Assembly (NCBI RefSeq): GCF_033898525.1
Contig: NZ_JAXAFJ010000013.1
Span: 19,110-83,109, forward strand
Direction of reading: 5' to 3'
From: Flaviflagellibacter rhizophilus
GTDB taxonomy: Bacteria; Pseudomonadota; Alphaproteobacteria; Rhizobiales; Methylopilaceae
Length of the DNA stretch: 64,000 nt
Positions 39,683 through 48,639 of the stretch are shown in pieces. Within the stretch, counting starts at the first letter, position 1, and each line of letters begins with the position of its first letter. The notes under the pieces were generated by a model that was not told the origin of the DNA, did not search any database, and saw nothing but the letters and a program-made list of their open reading frames with translations. Both the position numbers and the translations under genes were made by a program.

Positions 39683-40249
39683 ATGCGCATCGAAGCAATT
39701 CCGATCGGCAAGAATCCGCCGGACGACATCAATGTGGTGATCGAGATCCCGATCGGCGGGGAGCCGATCAAGTATGAGCTCGACAAGGAATCCGGCACGC
39801 TCTTCGTGGACCGTTTCCTCTACACCTCGATGCGCTACCCCGGAAATTATGGCTTCGTCCCGCACACGCTGAGCGATGACGGGGATCCCATCGACGTGCT
39901 GGTGGCCAATACCCGCGCCATCGTTCCCGGCGCGGTCATCAACTGCCGTCCGGTCGGCGTTCTCAAGATGGAGGACGAAAGCGGTGGCGACGAGAAGATC
40001 ATCGCCGTCCCCGTGACAAAGCTGACGCGGCGCTATGAGAAGATACAGACGGTGTCCGACATGCCGGAGATCACGCTCCAGCAGATCGCCCACTTCTTCG
40101 AGCACTACAAGGATCTCGAGACCAGCAAATGGTCCCGCCTGATCGGCTGGGGACAGGTGGACGAGGCGCGCGAGATGATCGTGCAGGCCATTCAGCGCGC
40201 GCAGGGCGCGAAGCGGCTGGAAACCGAGACGCTGCTCGCGGGCAAGTAG
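39683..40249 (+). CDS. ppa: Inorganic pyrophosphatase (family I)
   Basis: Mg-dependent hydrolysis of pyrophosphate. Signature DDGDPIDVLV at about 67-76 holds the metal aspartates; YPGNYGFVPHTL and KWSRLIGWG are also typical. 188 aa. GGAG lies about 8 nt before the ATG. Confidence 0.96.
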   Translation: MRIEAIPIGKNPPDDINVVIEIPIGGEPIKYELDKESGTLFVDRFLYTSMRYPGNYGFVPHTLSDDGDPIDVLVANTRAIVPGAVINCRPVGVLKMEDESGGDEKIIAVPVTKLTRRYEKIQTVSDMPEITLQQIAHFFEHYKDLETSKWSRLIGWGQVDEAREMIVQAIQRAQGAKRLETETLLAGK

Positions 40250-40303
40250 CCGCAGGAGAACGGCCAGCCCCGCGACGGCCCTCACGGTCCTTATAAAACC
40301 AAA

Positions 40304-40329
40304 GCGGCGCGCCCGGTGGGACGCGCCGC
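40304..40329. terminator. Hairpin between convergent ppa and folD
   Basis: Perfect 8-bp stem GCGGCGCG/CGCGCCGC with a 10-nt loop. The minus strand continues TTTGGTTTTATA, so it best serves folD, but it lies where ppa transcription would also end. Confidence 0.65.
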
Positions 40330-40351
40330 CTTCGGCGCAGGCAAACCGTGG

Positions 40352-41236
40352 TCAGAAGCTCGGGGGCGTCAGGCCGTTCGCCACCATCGCGGCCTTCAGG
40401 GTGTTCGCCAGAAGGCAGGCGATGGTCATCGGACCCACGCCACCGGGCACAGGCGTAATGGCGCCGGCGACCTCCATCGCCTCCTTGAAGTCGACATCAC
40501 CCACCAGCCGGGATTTTCCGTTCTCACCGGGCACCCGATTGATGCCGACATCGATCACCGTCGCGCCCGGCTTGATCCATGACCCCTTGACCATCTCCGG
40601 GCGGCCGACGGCTACCACCAGGATGTCCGCGCGCCGGCAAACGGCTTCCAGATCCCGGGTCCGCGAATGCGCGACCGTCACCGTGGCGCTCTCGGCAATA
40701 AGAAGCTGGGCCACCGGCTTGCCCACGATATTGGAGCGGCCGAGCACCACGGCCTCAAGGCCGGTCAGGTCCGGATGGACCGTCTTGGCCAGCAGCACGC
40801 TGCCCTGCGGCGTACAGGGAACAAGCGATTCCTGCCCCACGACCAGCCGCCCCGCATTCTCGACATGGAAGCCGTCGACATCCTTGGCAGGATCGATGGT
40901 GGCGATGACGAGATCGGGGTCGATCTGCGGCGGCAGGGGCAGCTGCACGAGGATGCCGTGCACCTTGGGATCAGCGTTCAGCTGCCGCACCAGCGCCAGC
41001 AGATCATCCTGCGTGGTTTCGGCCGGCAACACATGCTCAAAGCTCGCAAGACCTGCTTCCGTGGTCTGCTTCACCTTGTTGCGCACATAGACCTGGCTGG
41101 CCGGGTTCTCGCCCACCAGAACCGCCGCGAGGCCGGGCACGATGCCATGGCTGCGCTTCAGCTCCGCGGCCTCCGCGGCCACCTTGTTCCTGATGCTCTC
41201 CGCGAGCGCCTTGCCGTCGATGATCCGTGCCGTCAT
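40352..41236 (-). CDS. folD: Methylenetetrahydrofolate dehydrogenase/cyclohydrolase
   Basis: Bifunctional enzyme interconverting methylene-, methenyl- and formyl-tetrahydrofolate. SQVYVRNKVKQT contains the catalytic Lys; VQLPLPPQID and GRSNIVGKPVAQLL (NADP site) are diagnostic. 294 aa from ATG 41236. Follows the DUF167 gene by 8 nt. Confidence 0.96.
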   Translation of the reverse strand: MTARIIDGKALAESIRNKVAAEAAELKRSHGIVPGLAAVLVGENPASQVYVRNKVKQTTEAGLASFEHVLPAETTQDDLLALVRQLNADPKVHGILVQLPLPPQIDPDLVIATIDPAKDVDGFHVENAGRLVVGQESLVPCTPQGSVLLAKTVHPDLTGLEAVVLGRSNIVGKPVAQLLIAESATVTVAHSRTRDLEAVCRRADILVVAVGRPEMVKGSWIKPGATVIDVGINRVPGENGKSRLVGDVDFKEAMEVAGAITPVPGGVGPMTIACLLANTLKAAMVANGLTPPSF

Positions 41237-41244
41237 TGCGTTCT

Positions 41245-41562
41245 TCAGCCCCCGAATGTTCGGGCGAGCCGCGCGGCAAGTTCCGCGCAATCGCCTGTGA
41301 TGTGGAATGTCTTGATGCGGCTCGTCGCTCCGGATTGCAGCACAAGCGCGGAGCGGGGCACGGCCAACTCGGTGGCCAGCAGGGCAGCGAGAGCCCGGTT
41401 CGCCGCGCCATCCTCCGGCACGGCCCGCACCCGCGCCTTCAGCACCTCGCGCCCGTCAGCGAGGATTGCCGTGCCGTCCAGCGCGTCACGTCCGCCCCTC
41501 GGTGTCAGCCTCACGGTGAGGAGAAGTCCATCGTCCGTGGCGCTCCAGGCGCGCGTGCTCAC
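41245..41562 (-). CDS. DUF167 (YggU-type) protein
   Basis: 105 aa from GTG 41562. DUF167 core: TVRLTPRGGRDALDG, LKARVRAVPEDGAANRAL and the SGATSRIKTFHI strand. Function unknown in bacteria. It overlaps yggT by 4 nt (GTGA), a pairing seen widely. Confidence 0.88.
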   Translation of the reverse strand: MSTRAWSATDDGLLLTVRLTPRGGRDALDGTAILADGREVLKARVRAVPEDGAANRALAALLATELAVPRSALVLQSGATSRIKTFHITGDCAELAARLARTFGG

Positions 41563-41849
41563 ATCAAAGCGGGGCGGATGTCCCACCACAGCAGATTGCG
41601 CAGGAAGCTGATGAGCAGCAGCACGATGATCGGCGAAATGTCGATGCCGCCGAGATTGGGCAGCACACGGCGCAGCGGGTTCAGCATGGGCTCGGAGAGC
41701 CGGACAAGAGTGTCCCACACCATGCCGACGAACTGGTTGCGCGGATTGACGATGTTGAGCGCGATCAGCCAGCTCATGATGGCCGACAGAACGATGATCC
41801 AGAAGATCAGGCCGAGCACGGCGTCGATCAGGATGAAAAGGGCGTTCAT
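41559..41849 (-). CDS. YggT-family membrane protein
   Basis: 96 aa with two membrane segments (about 4-28 and 70-88) and the family motif NPRNQFVGMVWDTLVRLSEP followed by PLRRVLP. Linked in other bacteria to division-site or osmotic functions, not proven here. First gene of yggT-DUF167-folD. Confidence 0.9.
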   Translation of the reverse strand: MNALFILIDAVLGLIFWIIVLSAIMSWLIALNIVNPRNQFVGMVWDTLVRLSEPMLNPLRRVLPNLGGIDISPIIVLLLISFLRNLLWWDIRPALM

Positions 41850-41958
41850 TCGGCAGGGCTCCAGCGGGCAAGAGCTATGTATCGACGGCCCGCGCGGGCC
41901 ACAAGTGTGCCTTGCTTGACAGGTTCTTGAGCCGCAACGTAAATGGCGCTGCCTGCGA

Positions 41959-42034
<76 letters not shown>

Positions 42035-42053
42035 GCAGGCAAGATCGGATATT

Positions 42054-43733
42054 TCAGCCTTCGAGAGCTCCAGGCGCGCCGCAGCGGTCGCCCTGCAGGT
42101 AGTCCACGCCCATGCCCTTCAGCATGTCCGCCGTGGCCTCGTCCTCAACGCGTTCCGCGACGGTCCGGAAGCCGATATCCCGTGCCAGCGAGACGATGGC
42201 GCGCACGAAAGCGCGGTCTTCGACGCGGCTTCCCATCCCGGCGACGAAATCACCGTCGATCTTGACGAGGTCCACGCCCAGGGCCCGCAGGCTGCGGAAC
42301 GAGGTCTGCCCGGCTCCGAAATCGTCCAGAGCGATGCGGATGCCCGCCTCGTGCAATTGCGCAACGAACCCCGCAGCTTCCGAAAGATCGCCGGGCGCGG
42401 CCGTTTCCGTGATCTCGATCAGCAGGCGTGGGGCAATCGCGCTGTTGCGGCGCAGCGTTCCCAGAAGGTGCTGGCGCCAGTCTTCGTCGCCGATCGTCTC
42501 GGCGGAAATGTTGACCGCAAGAGCGGCCGTCGGATGCGCGTTGAGGGCCTCAATGGCAAGTTCCAGCACGCGGCGATCCAGCAGGTGGACGAGCCCAAGC
42601 TTCTCCGCGGCTTCCACATAGCGCATGATGGAGACGCGTTCTCCACCCGGCAGTGCAATTCGGGCAAGGGCTTCGTGCCAGGCCACCTCGCCGCTGCGTG
42701 CATCCACCACCGGCTGGTAGACCAGTGAGACCCGCCGCTCGTCCAGCGCGCTGACGAGCTCTTCTGCCAGGTGGATGTTCTGCCGTCTTTGCTCGTCCCG
42801 CTCCGGATTGGGTGCGTAGACCGTAAAGCTTCCCCGCTTCTTGCGGCGCAGTTCGGCCAGGGTGTCGCTTACCCGCGTGACAAGCTCCGGCTGGTTGTCG
42901 GCATGGCGCGGGGCCACGATGCCCGCGCAGGTGACGCGCACGCCGATGGGACCTGCGCTGGTCGGGACAGGCGTGCCGTGCACGGCGTCGATGAAGCGGC
43001 GCGCGGCGACATGGAGGTCCGGCAGGGTGCAATTGGCAAGCGCCAGGCCGAAGACGGAGTGCGAGAAGCGGCCGAGAGCGTCACCGGCACGCATGCTTGA
43101 CCGCAGGCGCTTGGCGACCGCTGCCACCAGTTCATCCGGAGCACTGCCGTATGAGCCGTCCAGCACGCCGATATTCTCGATGGCGACCAGCAACAGCGCG
43201 CAGGACGACTGGAACCTTCGCGCATCGTTGATCATCATGCCGAGCAGATCGAGCAGCTTCGGGCGGTTCAGTGAGCCGGTGAGGGGGTCGATCCGGGTCT
43301 GGATCGCAAGCCGCTGGTCGGCCTCGTGGCGCTCCGTGACAACGCGGACGATGCCTTCGGCATAGGCCGGTCGGCCCATCGCGTCGGCATGCCAGCGCCC
43401 GATATCCTCCACCCAGATCAGGCCGCCATCTCCTGCCGAGGCCGCCCGCAGCGGATATTCAAGTTCGTAGAGAACGCCGCACCCGTCATCACGTGCCGTG
43501 GACGACATCACGGTGCTCTGGCGGGTGGCCATGGCATCGGGGTCGATGCGGCGTGCCCATTCGGCGCCGGTCGTGATCGCGCCATCCGCCGCAAGCGCAT
43601 GAGGCTGATGCGGATTCCAGTCGAGGGCGTCCGTTGCGACCGTCCAGCGATAACCGGAGGCCTGCACCTTGACGAGGACCTGGCGAAGATCGGGCAAAGG
43701 GCCGCCCGGTTGGGCGCCATCTGCTGAGGACAT
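42054..43733 (-). CDS. PAS-like/degenerate GGDEF/EAL cyclic-di-GMP phosphodiesterase
   Basis: 559 aa. N-terminal PAS-like sensor (about 20-135), GGDEF-fold domain (145-305) and EAL domain (315-555). The cyclase signature GGDEF is replaced by SHSVF (224-228), so no synthesis is expected. EAL residues are intact: E354-A-L, N408, E440, DD470-471, K491, E530 and Q547. The protein therefore probably degrades c-di-GMP with the GGDEF part as a regulator. No membrane segment is visible, so it is cytosolic. Confidence 0.9.
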   Translation of the reverse strand: MSSADGAQPGGPLPDLRQVLVKVQASGYRWTVATDALDWNPHQPHALAADGAITTGAEWARRIDPDAMATRQSTVMSSTARDDGCGVLYELEYPLRAASAGDGGLIWVEDIGRWHADAMGRPAYAEGIVRVVTERHEADQRLAIQTRIDPLTGSLNRPKLLDLLGMMINDARRFQSSCALLLVAIENIGVLDGSYGSAPDELVAAVAKRLRSSMRAGDALGRFSHSVFGLALANCTLPDLHVAARRFIDAVHGTPVPTSAGPIGVRVTCAGIVAPRHADNQPELVTRVSDTLAELRRKKRGSFTVYAPNPERDEQRRQNIHLAEELVSALDERRVSLVYQPVVDARSGEVAWHEALARIALPGGERVSIMRYVEAAEKLGLVHLLDRRVLELAIEALNAHPTAALAVNISAETIGDEDWRQHLLGTLRRNSAIAPRLLIEITETAAPGDLSEAAGFVAQLHEAGIRIALDDFGAGQTSFRSLRALGVDLVKIDGDFVAGMGSRVEDRAFVRAIVSLARDIGFRTVAERVEDEATADMLKGMGVDYLQGDRCGAPGALEG

Positions 43734-43853
43734 TGTGTGTTCCGCTGCCCGGAGGTGAAAGGACGCGCCGCGCGCGCACTATGAGGGCAGCACAACTGCG
43801 TCGTCCAGCCGCTGGACTTCGACCTTCGACTGCCGAGGTGCCTTAAAACGGGA

Positions 43854-43877
43854 AAAGCCGGCCACGGGGCCGGCTTT
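43854..43877 (-). terminator. Intrinsic terminator downstream of rpmF
   Basis: Perfect 10-bp stem AAAGCCGGCC/GGCCGGCTTT with a 4-nt loop, followed on the minus strand by TCCCGTTTT. 30 nt past the rpmF stop. Confidence 0.8.
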
Positions 43878-43906
43878 CCGTACAGAGCTCTCGATGAGCC
43901 GTCAGA

Positions 43907-44092
43907 TCAGGCGTCGGCCTTCGGCGTCAGGACCTGACGGCCGCGATACATGCCGGTCTTGAGGTCGAGATGATGCGGACGGCGCAGCTCGCCCGAGTCC
44001 TTGTCCTCGATATAGGTCGGCGCGGCGATCGCGTCGGCGGAGCGGCGCATGCCGCGCTTCGAGGGGGAGGTCTTTCGCTTCGGAACGGCCAT
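43907..44092 (-). CDS. rpmF: 50S ribosomal protein L32
   Basis: 61 aa beginning AVPKRKTSPSKRGMRRS, the conserved L32 N-terminus. The zinc-binding Cys set is absent, as in C-minus forms of L32. Monocistronic, with its own terminator. Confidence 0.96.
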   Translation of the reverse strand: MAVPKRKTSPSKRGMRRSADAIAAPTYIEDKDSGELRRPHHLDLKTGMYRGRQVLTPKADA

Positions 44093-44199
44093 TGTGGATA
44101 CTCCTGAAAAGGGCGCAGTGCGGCTTGTTCAGGCGCGGCGCTGACATTGGATTGGCGCGGGGGATAACAGAGGCGGCAGCAAAAATCTAGGGCCCTCAG

Positions 44200-44937
44200 C
44201 TATCCTGCGATGCAGGACGTGTCCGCTCCGCGTCCCGCAATGGTGCCCGCGCGGCGATTCTGGGCTCGTGTCGGTCGCGCGGTGTTGCGCACGACGGGGT
44301 TGGGAAGTGCCGCCGCCATCAGCCCTGCCTCGCGGCCGCTGAGGCGCGAGGCCGGCTTGCCGAAGCCATGCCGGGCGCCGGCCTCCGCACCGAAGACGCC
44401 ATCGGGGCCCCATTCCGCGATGTTCAGGTAGACCTCCATCACGCGCTTCTTGCTCCAGACAAGATCGATCCAGTGTGCCAGCACGATCTCGATGGGCTTA
44501 CGCACATAGGCGAAGCCGTTCCAGAGGAAGAGGTTCTTGGCCACTTGCATGGTGATAGTGGATGCGCCGCGCGCGGGCCCGTCCTCTCCGGCGTCCTCCA
44601 TCACGAGGCGGATGGCATTCCAGTCCACGCCGGCATGCGAGCAGAAGCGGGCATCCTCCGACGCGATGACGGAGCGCGCGAGGAGCGGCGAGATGTTCTC
44701 GATGGGGGTCCACTGCCGCTCCACGGGCCGCAGCGTGGCCCACCGCGCCAGCATCAGCGTCGAGACCGGCGGCACGACGGCGTAGACCAGCGTCAGGGCG
44801 AACGGAACGATCGCGAGGAGGACGATGATCCAGAACACGGACCGAAGCGGCCTTCGACGGCGCATCAGCGGCGAGCGGTCCGGGTCGAGATCGTCATCGG
44901 CATAGAAATCCGCGTGGGGGTCGGAATACCGGCTCAC
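44200..44937 (-). CDS. mtgA: Monofunctional biosynthetic peptidoglycan transglycosylase
   Basis: Polymerises lipid II glycan strands. One N-terminal membrane anchor (about 33-57), then the GT51 domain: catalytic SEDARFCSHAGVDW, GASTITMQ and KRVMEVYLNIAEWG. 245 aa. It begins 36 nt after ispG on the same strand. Confidence 0.94.
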   Translation of the reverse strand: MSRYSDPHADFYADDDLDPDRSPLMRRRRPLRSVFWIIVLLAIVPFALTLVYAVVPPVSTLMLARWATLRPVERQWTPIENISPLLARSVIASEDARFCSHAGVDWNAIRLVMEDAGEDGPARGASTITMQVAKNLFLWNGFAYVRKPIEIVLAHWIDLVWSKKRVMEVYLNIAEWGPDGVFGAEAGARHGFGKPASRLSGREAGLMAAALPNPVVRNTARPTRAQNRRAGTIAGRGADTSCIAG

Positions 44938-44973
44938 CTGCGGATCTCCTTGGCGGCGGAAGGGATTGGAGGG

Positions 44974-46233
44974 CTATTCGGCCGCCTGCTCGGGAACCTT
45001 GCCGGTCACGCCGAAGCGGCGCTGGACATAATCCTCGACCATCTTCGTGAAGTCGGCCGCAAGGGTGGGGCCACGAAGGGTGGTGACCTTCTCGCCGTCG
45101 ACGAAGACCGGGGCGGTCGGCTGTTCGCCGGTGCCCGGAAGCGAGATGCCGATATCGGCGTGCTTCGACTCGCCCGGACCGTTCACGATGCAGCCCATGA
45201 CGGCGACGTTGAGCGTCTCGGCGCCCGGATATTGGGTCTTCCACACCGGCATCCGAGTGTGGATGTAGCCCTGAATTTCCTGCGCCAATTCCTGGAAGGT
45301 CGTGGAGGTGGTGCGGCCGCAGCCGGGGCAGGCGGCCACCAGCGGCACGAAGGTGCGGAAACCCATGGTCTGCAGGATTTCCTGCGCGACGGTCACTTCC
45401 TTGGTGCGGTCGCCACCCGGCTCCGGCGTCAGGGACACGCGGATGGTGTCGCCGATGCCGTTCTGGAGAACGACGCCCAGGGCCGCCGCCGAGGCCACGA
45501 TGCCCTTGGATCCCATGCCGGCCTCGGTGAGGCCAAGATGCAGCGCATAGTCGGAGCGGGTCGCCAGATCCAGATAGACGGCGATGAGATCCTGCACCGC
45601 CGAGATCTTGGTGGAGATGATGATCTTGTCGCGGCCCATGCCGAGCTCTTCGGCACGCTTTGCGGAGAGCAGGACGCTGCGGATCAGCGCCTCACGCGTC
45701 ACCGCACGGGAGCTGATGGGATTCGCGCTCTTGGAATTCTCGTCCATGAGCGCCGTCAGCATCTCGCCATCCAGCGAGCCCCAGTTTCCGCCGATGCGGA
45801 CGGGCTTGTCGTGGCGCAGGGCAGTTTCGATGATCTGGGAGAAGTGCTTGTCCTTCTTCTCCTTGAAGCCGACATTGCCGGGATTGATGCGGTACTTGGC
45901 GAGTGCCTCGGCGCAGGCGGGATGATCGCCCAGCAGCTTGTGGCCGATATAGTGGAAGTCGCCGACCATCGGCACATCCACGCCCATGCGGTCCAGCCGC
46001 TCGCGGATGTGCGGCACGGCGGCGGCGGCCTCATCGCGGTCCACCGTGATGCGGACCAGCTCGGAGCCGGCGCGGGCGAGCGCCGCGACCTGACGGACGG
46101 TGCCGTCGATGTCTGCGGTGTCCGTGTTCGTCATCGACTGCACGACGACGGGCGCACCGCCGCCGACCGTGATATTGCCGACCTTCACCGCCACCGATTG
46201 CCGGCGGCGGTTCTTCAAAACCTCGTCCACCAT
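44974..46233 (-). CDS. ispG: 4-hydroxy-3-methylbut-2-enyl diphosphate synthase
   Basis: Fe-S enzyme of the MEP isoprenoid pathway converting MEcPP to HMBPP. N-terminal barrel (VVVQSMTNTDTADIDGT), and C-terminal [4Fe-4S] ligands in CPGCGRTT and CIVNGPGE. 419 aa is usual. Confidence 0.96.
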   Translation of the reverse strand: MVDEVLKNRRRQSVAVKVGNITVGGGAPVVVQSMTNTDTADIDGTVRQVAALARAGSELVRITVDRDEAAAAVPHIRERLDRMGVDVPMVGDFHYIGHKLLGDHPACAEALAKYRINPGNVGFKEKKDKHFSQIIETALRHDKPVRIGGNWGSLDGEMLTALMDENSKSANPISSRAVTREALIRSVLLSAKRAEELGMGRDKIIISTKISAVQDLIAVYLDLATRSDYALHLGLTEAGMGSKGIVASAAALGVVLQNGIGDTIRVSLTPEPGGDRTKEVTVAQEILQTMGFRTFVPLVAACPGCGRTTSTTFQELAQEIQGYIHTRMPVWKTQYPGAETLNVAVMGCIVNGPGESKHADIGISLPGTGEQPTAPVFVDGEKVTTLRGPTLAADFTKMVEDYVQRRFGVTGKVPEQAAE

Positions 46234-46293
46234 GGGGTCCTCATCAAAGAATGCTGCGCGCCAAGCGCGATTTGACGGCTCTATAGCAGATCA

Positions 46294-46788
46294 TCATGCG
46301 CCCGTCGCGCGACAGGCAGCACACAGGCCGGCGATCTCGATGAACTGCCCGCGCGGCTCGAAGCCGGCTCCGCGGGCCAGTGTCGCAAGGTGCTGCCCGA
46401 CATCCTCGCCGCATGCCTCGGCTGCGGCTCCGCAGCTCTCGCAAAGCAGGAAGATCGCCACGTCTCCATGCCCATGGGCATGATCGCAGGCCACGAAGGC
46501 GTTGCGGCTCTCGATGCGGTGGGCAAGCCCCTGGCCGAGCAGGAAGTCCAGCGCCCGATAGACCGTGATGGGGGCCGGACGGCGGCCGTCGCCGGTGCCG
46601 AGAAGCTCGATCAGGTCGTAGGCCCCGAGCGGCTGGGCGCTGCCCGCCAACAATTCGAGCACACGGGCACGGGTCGGAGTCAGGCGTTCGCCGCGCTCCT
46701 GGCAGACGCGTTCGGCCCGCGCCGTGATGGCCGCTACGGAGCCAGCGACGGACGGCTCATGCCGATGATGGTCGTGCTGATGGGGCAT
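46294..46788 (-). CDS. Fur-family metal regulator, probably Zur-like
   Basis: 164 aa. A His-rich N-terminus (HQHDHHRHE), winged helix (LTPTRARVLELLAG, ITVYRALDFLLGQGLAHRIES), then a metal domain with CDHAHGHGD, CESCG and CAAC. The two CXXC pairs give a structural zinc site. CDHAHGHGD resembles Zur more than Fur, but the metal specificity is inferred. 60 nt upstream of ispG. Confidence 0.88.
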   Translation of the reverse strand: MPHQHDHHRHEPSVAGSVAAITARAERVCQERGERLTPTRARVLELLAGSAQPLGAYDLIELLGTGDGRRPAPITVYRALDFLLGQGLAHRIESRNAFVACDHAHGHGDVAIFLLCESCGAAAEACGEDVGQHLATLARGAGFEPRGQFIEIAGLCAACRATGA

Positions 46789-46838
46789 TCGCTCCCCAAT
46801 GTAACCATGGCCGGACGGATTGCCAGTGCGGCGCCGGT

Positions 46839-47798
46839 TCAGCTTTCGTAGATCGCATAGGCGGCGCAGCCGGTGAGGGCGGGGTAACGTGCCGTGATCA
46901 GCGAAGTGCCGATTGCGGCAACCAGCTTTTCATGGGGCGCCTTGGCGACGAAATTCGCCCGGAACCGTGCTTCGTCCATCAGGTCGATGGTCTTCACCGC
47001 CACGCCGCCGCCGATATAGACGCCGCCCTGCGCAAGGAATGCGAGCGCCATGTCGCCGGAAAAGCGGGCCAGGGCATCGAAGAAGATGTCCATCACCTCC
47101 CGTCCACGCGCTTCGCCGGCGCGGGCGGCGTCGGAAATGTCCTTGCCTTCCCGTTCGGTGATCTCGCCGCTGTCGATCCAGGCTATCGCCGCATCGATGC
47201 GGGCGATACCGGAGCCGCAGGCAATGGCTTCCGCCGAAACACGGCCATATTGCGAGCGGACGCGGTCGAACACCGCCTGCTCGCGCGGCGTGATCGCCGC
47301 AAGTTCGATATGTCCACCCTCGCTCGGAACAGGCGTCCAGCGCCCGTTGTGACGCGCAAGCGCCGCAACGCCTAGCCCCGTGCCCGGACCAAGCACCAGC
47401 TTGGTCGCTGCGCCGTCGAGCGGCACGCCGCCGATGGAGCGCAGTTCGTCGGGCGGCAGGTAGGGGAGCGCCCAGGCCAGTGCGGCGAAGTCGTTCATCA
47501 CGTCCACCCGCGCCAGGCCCAGCTGCTGCGCCAATTCCTCCGGCACGAAGGACCAGCCCCTGCGGTTGGTAAGATGAACGGTGCCGCCTTTCACGGGGCC
47601 TGCCATGGCGATGACCGCACGCGCCGGACGCGATTTCGTCAGCGTGAGGTAATGCGGGATCGCCTCCTGCAGATTGGCGAAATCGTCGCCCTTGAGCTCA
47701 TGGATGTCCCGGGGCTCGAGTGAGCCGCGGGTGACGATGCCGAACCGGCTGGTGGTGCCGCCGACATCGGCGACGAGAACGCAATCGAGAGAAGCCAT
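46839..47798 (-). CDS. glk: Glucokinase
   Basis: ATP-dependent glucose phosphorylation. ATP-binding LVADVGGTTSRFG at the N-terminus, VMNDFAALAWALP, and LGPGTGLGVAAL with the GEGGH-type SEGGHIE. 319 aa fits the ROK-unrelated bacterial Glk family. Divergent from the RluA-type gene. Confidence 0.95.
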   Translation of the reverse strand: MASLDCVLVADVGGTTSRFGIVTRGSLEPRDIHELKGDDFANLQEAIPHYLTLTKSRPARAVIAMAGPVKGGTVHLTNRRGWSFVPEELAQQLGLARVDVMNDFAALAWALPYLPPDELRSIGGVPLDGAATKLVLGPGTGLGVAALARHNGRWTPVPSEGGHIELAAITPREQAVFDRVRSQYGRVSAEAIACGSGIARIDAAIAWIDSGEITEREGKDISDAARAGEARGREVMDIFFDALARFSGDMALAFLAQGGVYIGGGVAVKTIDLMDEARFRANFVAKAPHEKLVAAIGTSLITARYPALTGCAAYAIYES

Positions 47799-47874
47799 CT
47801 GCTCGTTTTAGCGCGAATGGCCGTGGCGCCCAGCACTGCACTGCGCGTTTTCGTGCGGTGTGATAAACGGTCCC

Positions 47875-48639
47875 ATGCGTTCAGAAGACCTGCTCCCGCG
47901 CCTGCTCTACCGCGATGCCATGATGCTCGTGATCGACAAGCCGGCGGGATTGCCCGTCCATGCGGGCCCGAAAGGCGGCGAGACGCTTGACCAGCATTTC
48001 GACGTACTGCGGTTCGGCCTACCCAGGCGCCCCGAACTGGCACACCGGCTGGACCGCGAAACCTCCGGCTGCCTTGTGCTCGGCCGCCATCGGCAGGCCC
48101 TGGCCAAGCTCGGAAAGCTGTTCCAGACCGGCCATGTCCAGAAGGTCTACCTTGCTGTCGTGCGTGGCGTGCCCGCGCAAGCCGAAGGCATGGTCGACCT
48201 GCCGCTGTCCAAGCGGGACGCCAATCGAGGCTGGTTCATGAAGGTGGATCATGAGCACGGCCAGAAATCGCTGACGGGCTACAAGGTCCTGGACACCGCC
48301 GGAGGGTTCAGCCTGCTGAAGCTCGACCTTTTCACCGGGCGCACGCATCAGATCCGCGTCCATCTGTCGGCGCTCGGCTGCCCCGTTCTGGGCGAGCGTA
48401 TCTACGCCACGTCCCCGCCGCCGCCTGCGGGGCCGATGCTCCATCTGCACTCCTGGCGCATCTCCCTGTCGTTCAAGCCGGGCGCCGTTCCGATAGAGGT
48501 CGAGGCACCTCTGCCTCCGCATATCTCCGCCACCATGGCTGCCCTCGGCCTCCGCGTTCCCGCCGATGATACGGTTCGGGAACGAATCGGCCCTCCAACG
48601 CTTGAAGTGGGTCGCGACCCTCACCTCGGATCACCATGA
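47875..48639 (+). CDS. RluA-family pseudouridine synthase
   Basis: Isomerises uridine in RNA. Catalytic Asp in HRLDRETSG (about 58-66); KPAGLPVHAG and GRTHQIRVHL are diagnostic. No S4 domain, so an RluA/TruC-like single-domain form; the RNA target is unknown. About 254 aa from ATG 47875. Overlaps the lipid kinase gene by 4 nt. Confidence 0.92.
   Translation: MRSEDLLPRLLYRDAMMLVIDKPAGLPVHAGPKGGETLDQHFDVLRFGLPRRPELAHRLDRETSGCLVLGRHRQALAKLGKLFQTGHVQKVYLAVVRGVPAQAEGMVDLPLSKRDANRGWFMKVDHEHGQKSLTGYKVLDTAGGFSLLKLDLFTGRTHQIRVHLSALGCPVLGERIYATSPPPPAGPMLHLHSWRISLSFKPGAVPIEVEAPLPPHISATMAALGLRVPADDTVRERIGPPTLEVGRDPHLGSP

Noticed and set aside
44368..46275. 635-codon plus-strand frame over mtgA and ispG
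   Set aside because: It is antisense to two genes with clear catalytic motifs and has no recognisable domain.
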